Below are positions 60,802 through 64,000 of a DNA stretch of 64,000 nt, one piece after another. The translations under genes were made by a program, and so were the position numbers. The notes beneath the pieces are model-generated. The model did no database searches. It was not told where the DNA came from and saw nothing but the letters and a program-made list of their open reading frames with translations. The stretch spans positions 1-64,000 of the forward strand of contig JANQPO010000011.1 of NCBI GenBank assembly GCA_028289445.1, given 5' to 3'. Each line of letters starts with the position of its first letter. Position 1 is the first letter of the stretch. The stretch comes from Tepidamorphaceae bacterium (lineage in GTDB: Bacteria > Pseudomonadota > Alphaproteobacteria > Rhizobiales > JAKSCL01).

Positions 60802-61947
60802 TCAGATGCAGTCGGCGTAAAGGGACTTTGCGGCGTCAAGCGTCAGTTCGACGGGATTGCCGCCGGCCGTTGGATCGACGATGGCCATGGCCGCCATCTC
60901 GTCGATCCGGTCGGGAGTGACGCCCAGCGCGGCAAGCTTATCCGGCACCCCGAGTTCGGCCCTGAAGCCGAGAACGAAATCGTAGAAGCCGTCGAAACCA
61001 CCGGTGATGCCGAGATAGGCCGCGGCAGCCTCGATCCACTCTTCGATCGCCGCGCGATTGAATCGCAAGACCGGCGGCATGACGACGGCGTTGGTCATGC
61101 CGTGATGGGTGTTGTAGAGCGCCCCGACCGGGTGGGAGAGGGAATGGATGGCACCCAATCCTTTTTGAAAGGCGACCGCGCCCATGGCAGCGGCGCTCAT
61201 CAGGTGAGCGCGGCCTTCAAGGTCGCCTGGATCGGCAACGACGCGCGGCAGGTTGTCCTTCACCAGGCGCATCCCTTCCAGCGCGATGCCTTGGCTCATC
61301 GGATGATAGGACGGCGCGCAAAAGGCCTCCAAACAATGGGCAAAGGCGTCCATCCCGGTTCCAACGGTGATCGCCCGCGGCATGCCGACGGTCAACACGG
61401 GATCGCAAATGACGACGGATGGCAGCATCTTCGGGTGAAAGATCACCTTCTTCACATGCGTATCGGAGTTGGTCAGGACACCGGCGCGACCGACCTCGGA
61501 CCCGGTTCCTGCGGTCGTCGGCACCGCGACGATGGGGGCGATGGCCCCGGCATCGGCCCGCGTCCACCAATCGCCAATATCCTCGAAGTCCCAGACCGGG
61601 CGGGTCTGTCCGGCCATGAAGGCGACGAGCTTTCCCAGATCGAGGCCGGAGCCGCCGCCGAAGGCGACCACGCCGTCATGGTTGCCGGCCTTGAAGGCCG
61701 CGATGCCGGCGGTCAGGTTATGGTCCGTCGGGTTCGGATCGACATCCGCGAACACCGCGCGCCCAAGTCCGGCGGCATCGAGCCGGCCAAGCGTGTCCGC
61801 CGTAATCGGTAACGACGCGAGGCCTCTGTCCGTAACCAAAAGCGGCCGCTCGATCCCGACCGACCGGCACGCATCGGCCAGTTCGACGATCCGTCCGGCT
61901 CCGAAGCGGATGGCGGTCGGATAGCTCCAATTGGCGGTCGGTGCCAT
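60802..61947 (-). CDS. Iron-containing alcohol dehydrogenase
   Basis: 381 residues, group III. NAD pocket FGGGSGLDLGK and VPTTAGTGSEVGR; metal ligands in GMDAFAHCLEAF and SLSHPVGALYNTHHGMTNA (His pattern). It likely oxidises or reduces a short alcohol/aldehyde pair. Its start is 4 bases after the aldehyde dehydrogenase stop, placing both with the glutamine-synthetase-like gene in one operon. Confidence 0.92.
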   Translation of the reverse strand: MAPTANWSYPTAIRFGAGRIVELADACRSVGIERPLLVTDRGLASLPITADTLGRLDAAGLGRAVFADVDPNPTDHNLTAGIAAFKAGNHDGVVAFGGGSGLDLGKLVAFMAGQTRPVWDFEDIGDWWTRADAGAIAPIVAVPTTAGTGSEVGRAGVLTNSDTHVKKVIFHPKMLPSVVICDPVLTVGMPRAITVGTGMDAFAHCLEAFCAPSYHPMSQGIALEGMRLVKDNLPRVVADPGDLEGRAHLMSAAAMGAVAFQKGLGAIHSLSHPVGALYNTHHGMTNAVVMPPVLRFNRAAIEEWIEAAAAYLGITGGFDGFYDFVLGFRAELGVPDKLAALGVTPDRIDEMAAMAIVDPTAGGNPVELTLDAAKSLYADCI

Positions 61948-61951
61948 GGAT

Positions 61952-63334
61952 TCAGGCCTTCTTCAAATGATAGGATTTGGGGCGGGTCAGATTGTGGAAC
62001 CCGATGACCGAAAGCGCGCCGCCGCGTCCCGTGTCCTTGCAGCCGGTCCAGCACAATCCCGGATCGAGATAATCGGCCCGGTTCATGAAGACGGTGCCCG
62101 TTTCGATCCTCCGGCCGATCGCCGCCGCGCGCGCCGCATTGCCGGTCCATAGCGACGCGGTGAGGCCATAGGCACAGTCGTTCATCAACGCGATGGCTTC
62201 GTCGTCGTCGGCAACGGGCATGATGCCGACGACCGGGCCGAAGCTTTCGTCGCGCATCACCCGCATGGAATGATCGACATCGACGAGGATCTGCGGCGCC
62301 AGATAGGCACCGCCGTCGTCTTCGGGAAAGAGTGCCTTGTCGATCAAAGGCGTGGCGCTGGCCTGGGTCGCAGCGTCGGTCTGCGCCCGCACCTCCGCCG
62401 CAAAGCGGGGATGTGCCATTGGCCCGAGCGTCGTTTCTTGATCGAGCGGATTACCAAGCTTGTAATTTGAGATCAGCTCCACGGCTTTCTCGACGAATGA
62501 GTCGAACAAGGGCGCGGCGACATAGATGCGCTCAATGCCGCAACAACACTGACCGGAGTTGTACATCGCCGCATCGACAAGGGTCGCGGCGGCGGCATCC
62601 TGATCGGCATCCTCCATGACATAGCCGGGGTCCTTGCCGCCAAGCTCCAGGCCGAGCGGCGTAAAGGTCCCGGCCGCCGCGCGCTCGATCTCGCGGCCGC
62701 CCTTCACCGATCCGGTGAAATTGACGAAGCCGAACGACCGGTCGGCAATCAGCGACGATGTCGTTTCATGGTCGAGGAAGATATTCTGGAAAGCATCGTC
62801 CGGCACCCCGGCTTCGGTGAAGGCGCGCACCATGCGCTCCCCGGCAAGCAGTGTTTGGCTAGCGTGTTTGAGGATCACCGTGTTGCCGGCGATCAGGGCA
62901 GGGGCCACCGTATTGATCGCGGTCAGGTAGGGATAGTTCCAGGGCGCGATGACGAAGACGACACCGTGGGGCTTACGATGGATACGCCGCTCGAAGGCGT
63001 CGGACTCTTCGACGACCAGGGGCGCCAGACTGCTGTCCGCAATCTCGGCCATGTAGTCGGTGCGTTCGGCCACGCCGCCGAACTCGCCACCGTACCGCAC
63101 CGGCCGGCCCATCATGTGGGCGAGTTCCGGCACGATTTCGTCGTTCATCGCACCAAGGCGTTCGACACCGACTTTGACGAGGGCGATGCGATCGGCGAGT
63201 GGGCGGTTGGCCCAGCCCGGATGCGCGGCGTGCGCCCGCGCCACAATCGCATCCGCCTCAGCGCGTGTCGCCGCCGGGCGCTCAGCGTAGATGGACCCGT
63301 CGATCGGCGAGACGCAGCGGATTGTACTTGTCAT
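61952..63334 (-). CDS. Aldehyde dehydrogenase (NAD/NADP)
   Basis: 460 residues. VIAPWNYPYLTAINTVAPALIAGNTVILKHA (cofactor), FTGSVKGG (Gly loop), LELGGKDPGYV (Glu), YNSGQCCCGIERIYV with the catalytic Cys, and ESFGPVVGIMPV. It should oxidise an aldehyde made by the adjacent iron alcohol dehydrogenase. It starts 5 bases after the stop of the glutamine-synthetase-like gene, a very compact operon. Confidence 0.93.
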   Translation of the reverse strand: MTSTIRCVSPIDGSIYAERPAATRAEADAIVARAHAAHPGWANRPLADRIALVKVGVERLGAMNDEIVPELAHMMGRPVRYGGEFGGVAERTDYMAEIADSSLAPLVVEESDAFERRIHRKPHGVVFVIAPWNYPYLTAINTVAPALIAGNTVILKHASQTLLAGERMVRAFTEAGVPDDAFQNIFLDHETTSSLIADRSFGFVNFTGSVKGGREIERAAAGTFTPLGLELGGKDPGYVMEDADQDAAAATLVDAAMYNSGQCCCGIERIYVAAPLFDSFVEKAVELISNYKLGNPLDQETTLGPMAHPRFAAEVRAQTDAATQASATPLIDKALFPEDDGGAYLAPQILVDVDHSMRVMRDESFGPVVGIMPVADDDEAIALMNDCAYGLTASLWTGNAARAAAIGRRIETGTVFMNRADYLDPGLCWTGCKDTGRGGALSVIGFHNLTRPKSYHLKKA

Positions 63335-63339
63335 CGGGC

Positions 63340-64000
63340 TCAGGCGCGCTCGAAGCCGCGCGCGACATCCCAGTTCGTGACGACTCGATCGCTTTCCGCT
63401 TGCTCCCAGCGCGCGGCATGGACGTAGTGGTCGACGACCTCATCACCCATCGCGGCGCGCAGCATATCGGAACCGTCAAGCGCAGCGGCGGCATCGCGCA
63501 ACGTCGTCGGGATCTCGCGAATGTCTGTCCCGTGATAGGCGTCACCGACAAAGGCTGGTTCCAGGTCGCGCTCGTTTTCAATCCCGTCGAGGCCGGCCGC
63601 CAGCAGCGCTGCGTAGGCCAGATAGGGGTTCAAATCGGCACCGCCGACCCGGCATTCGACGCGCACAGCTTTGGTGTCGGCGCCGCAGATCCGATAACCC
63701 GCCGTCCGATTGTCCATCGACCAGATCGCCTTGGTGGGCGCGAATGTGCCGGCGGCAAAGCGCTTGTATGAGTTGATGTAGGGCGCCAGGAAATAGGTAA
63801 TCGCGCTGGCGTTGTGCAGGAGCCCGGCCAGATAGTGGCGCATCGTCTGCGACATGCCATGTTCGGCGTCCGGATCGAAGAAGACCGGTGTCCCGTCAGC
63901 CTTCGCCAGCGATTGGTGAACATGGCAGGAATTGCCGGCGAAGTCGGTGTCCCATTTCGCCATGAAAGTGACGGCGCGCCCCTTCGACCATGCAATCTCC
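63340..64000 (-). CDS. Glutamine synthetase family protein, gamma-glutamyl ligase type (partial)
   Basis: The C-terminal part only; the frame stays open to the window edge. It reads AWSKGRAVTFMAKWDTDFAGNSCHVHQSL, then the ATP-region FAAGTFAPTKAIWSMDNRTAGYRI and VECRVGGADLNPYLAYAALLAAGLDGIE. This is the type III/PuuA-like family, which attaches glutamate to amines. With an alcohol and an aldehyde dehydrogenase in the same operon, an amino-alcohol substrate such as ethanolamine is a reasonable guess. Confidence 0.9.
   Translation of the reverse strand, partial: EIAWSKGRAVTFMAKWDTDFAGNSCHVHQSLAKADGTPVFFDPDAEHGMSQTMRHYLAGLLHNASAITYFLAPYINSYKRFAAGTFAPTKAIWSMDNRTAGYRICGADTKAVRVECRVGGADLNPYLAYAALLAAGLDGIENERDLEPAFVGDAYHGTDIREIPTTLRDAAAALDGSDMLRAAMGDEVVDHYVHAARWEQAESDRVVTNWDVARGFERA

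Noticed and set aside
1..64000. CRISPR array, prophage, or replication origin
   Set aside because: No regularly spaced direct repeats, no phage structural or integrase genes, and no DnaA-box cluster or dnaA/parAB genes were seen.

Overview
The window looks like chromosomal DNA of a GC-rich alphaproteobacterium, most likely of the Hyphomicrobiales (Rhizobiales) or a close relative. The reasons are high third-position GC, a fabI / histidine phosphatase / aroC run divergent from pdxH, a TIGR02301-type secreted protein, the SCO / PCu(A)C / DUF2946 copper set, and an ECF sigma / anti-sigma pair facing a subtilase. There is no prophage, complete insertion sequence, CRISPR array or rRNA operon. Two tRNA genes (Gln-TTG, Pro-CGG) and four short non-coding palindromic or repeat elements are present. 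The first gene may be cut at its 5' end, and the last (glutamine synthetase family) is cut by the window edge.

Layout. 0-6 kb: ppdK, a small membrane protein and meaB, then a SleB-type cell-wall hydrolase with a clear terminator. 6-17 kb: housekeeping and accessory single genes: an MFS carrier behind a 20-bp palindrome, an AcuI-like reductase, DUF3179 and other secreted proteins, an unusual dihydroorotase, then ygfZ, an HD nucleotidase and a tyrosine phosphatase, and a MarR/CAT-like pair divergent from a thioesterase. 17-25 kb: an unknown protein with a soluble PAS histidine kinase, a Nudix hydrolase, FAD oxidase plus GNAT, LysE, a copper-delivery operon and Sua5/TsaC. 25-34 kb: a 274-bp MITE-like element, a DmdC-type acyl-CoA dehydrogenase with an enoyl-CoA hydratase, a GGDEF/EAL protein with a broken GGDEF site, pirin, xseB, an SDR and an MFS drug carrier.

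34-44 kb: the minus-strand fabI-to-aroC run (with DUF2177 and DUF3095), divergent pdxH, an SDR, and a DUF1989 / peroxiredoxin / LysR operon. This is followed by a 266-bp element of nested inverted repeats and a second LysE-type exporter. 44-54 kb: aminotransferase, PhnZ-like HD protein plus MFS, DmdB-like acyl-CoA ligase plus DUF1499, MBL hydrolase, bioY and a haloacid dehalogenase, with two inverted copies of one ~140-bp dispersed repeat. 54-64 kb: the tRNAs, an AT-richer membrane/coiled-coil gene beside tRNA-Pro, a subtilase divergent from an ECF sigma / anti-sigma pair, then a minus-strand run of a glutamine-synthetase-like ligase, aldehyde dehydrogenase, iron alcohol dehydrogenase, a P-loop protein and an ABC-exporter-shaped protein.

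The most unusual items are that last ABC-shaped protein, which has lost every catalytic nucleotide-binding motif and sits one base from a P-loop protein; the nested-repeat element at 43.4-43.7 kb; and the gamma-glutamylation-type catabolic operon at the right edge. All protein assignments are from reading motifs and family resemblance; no database search was possible.
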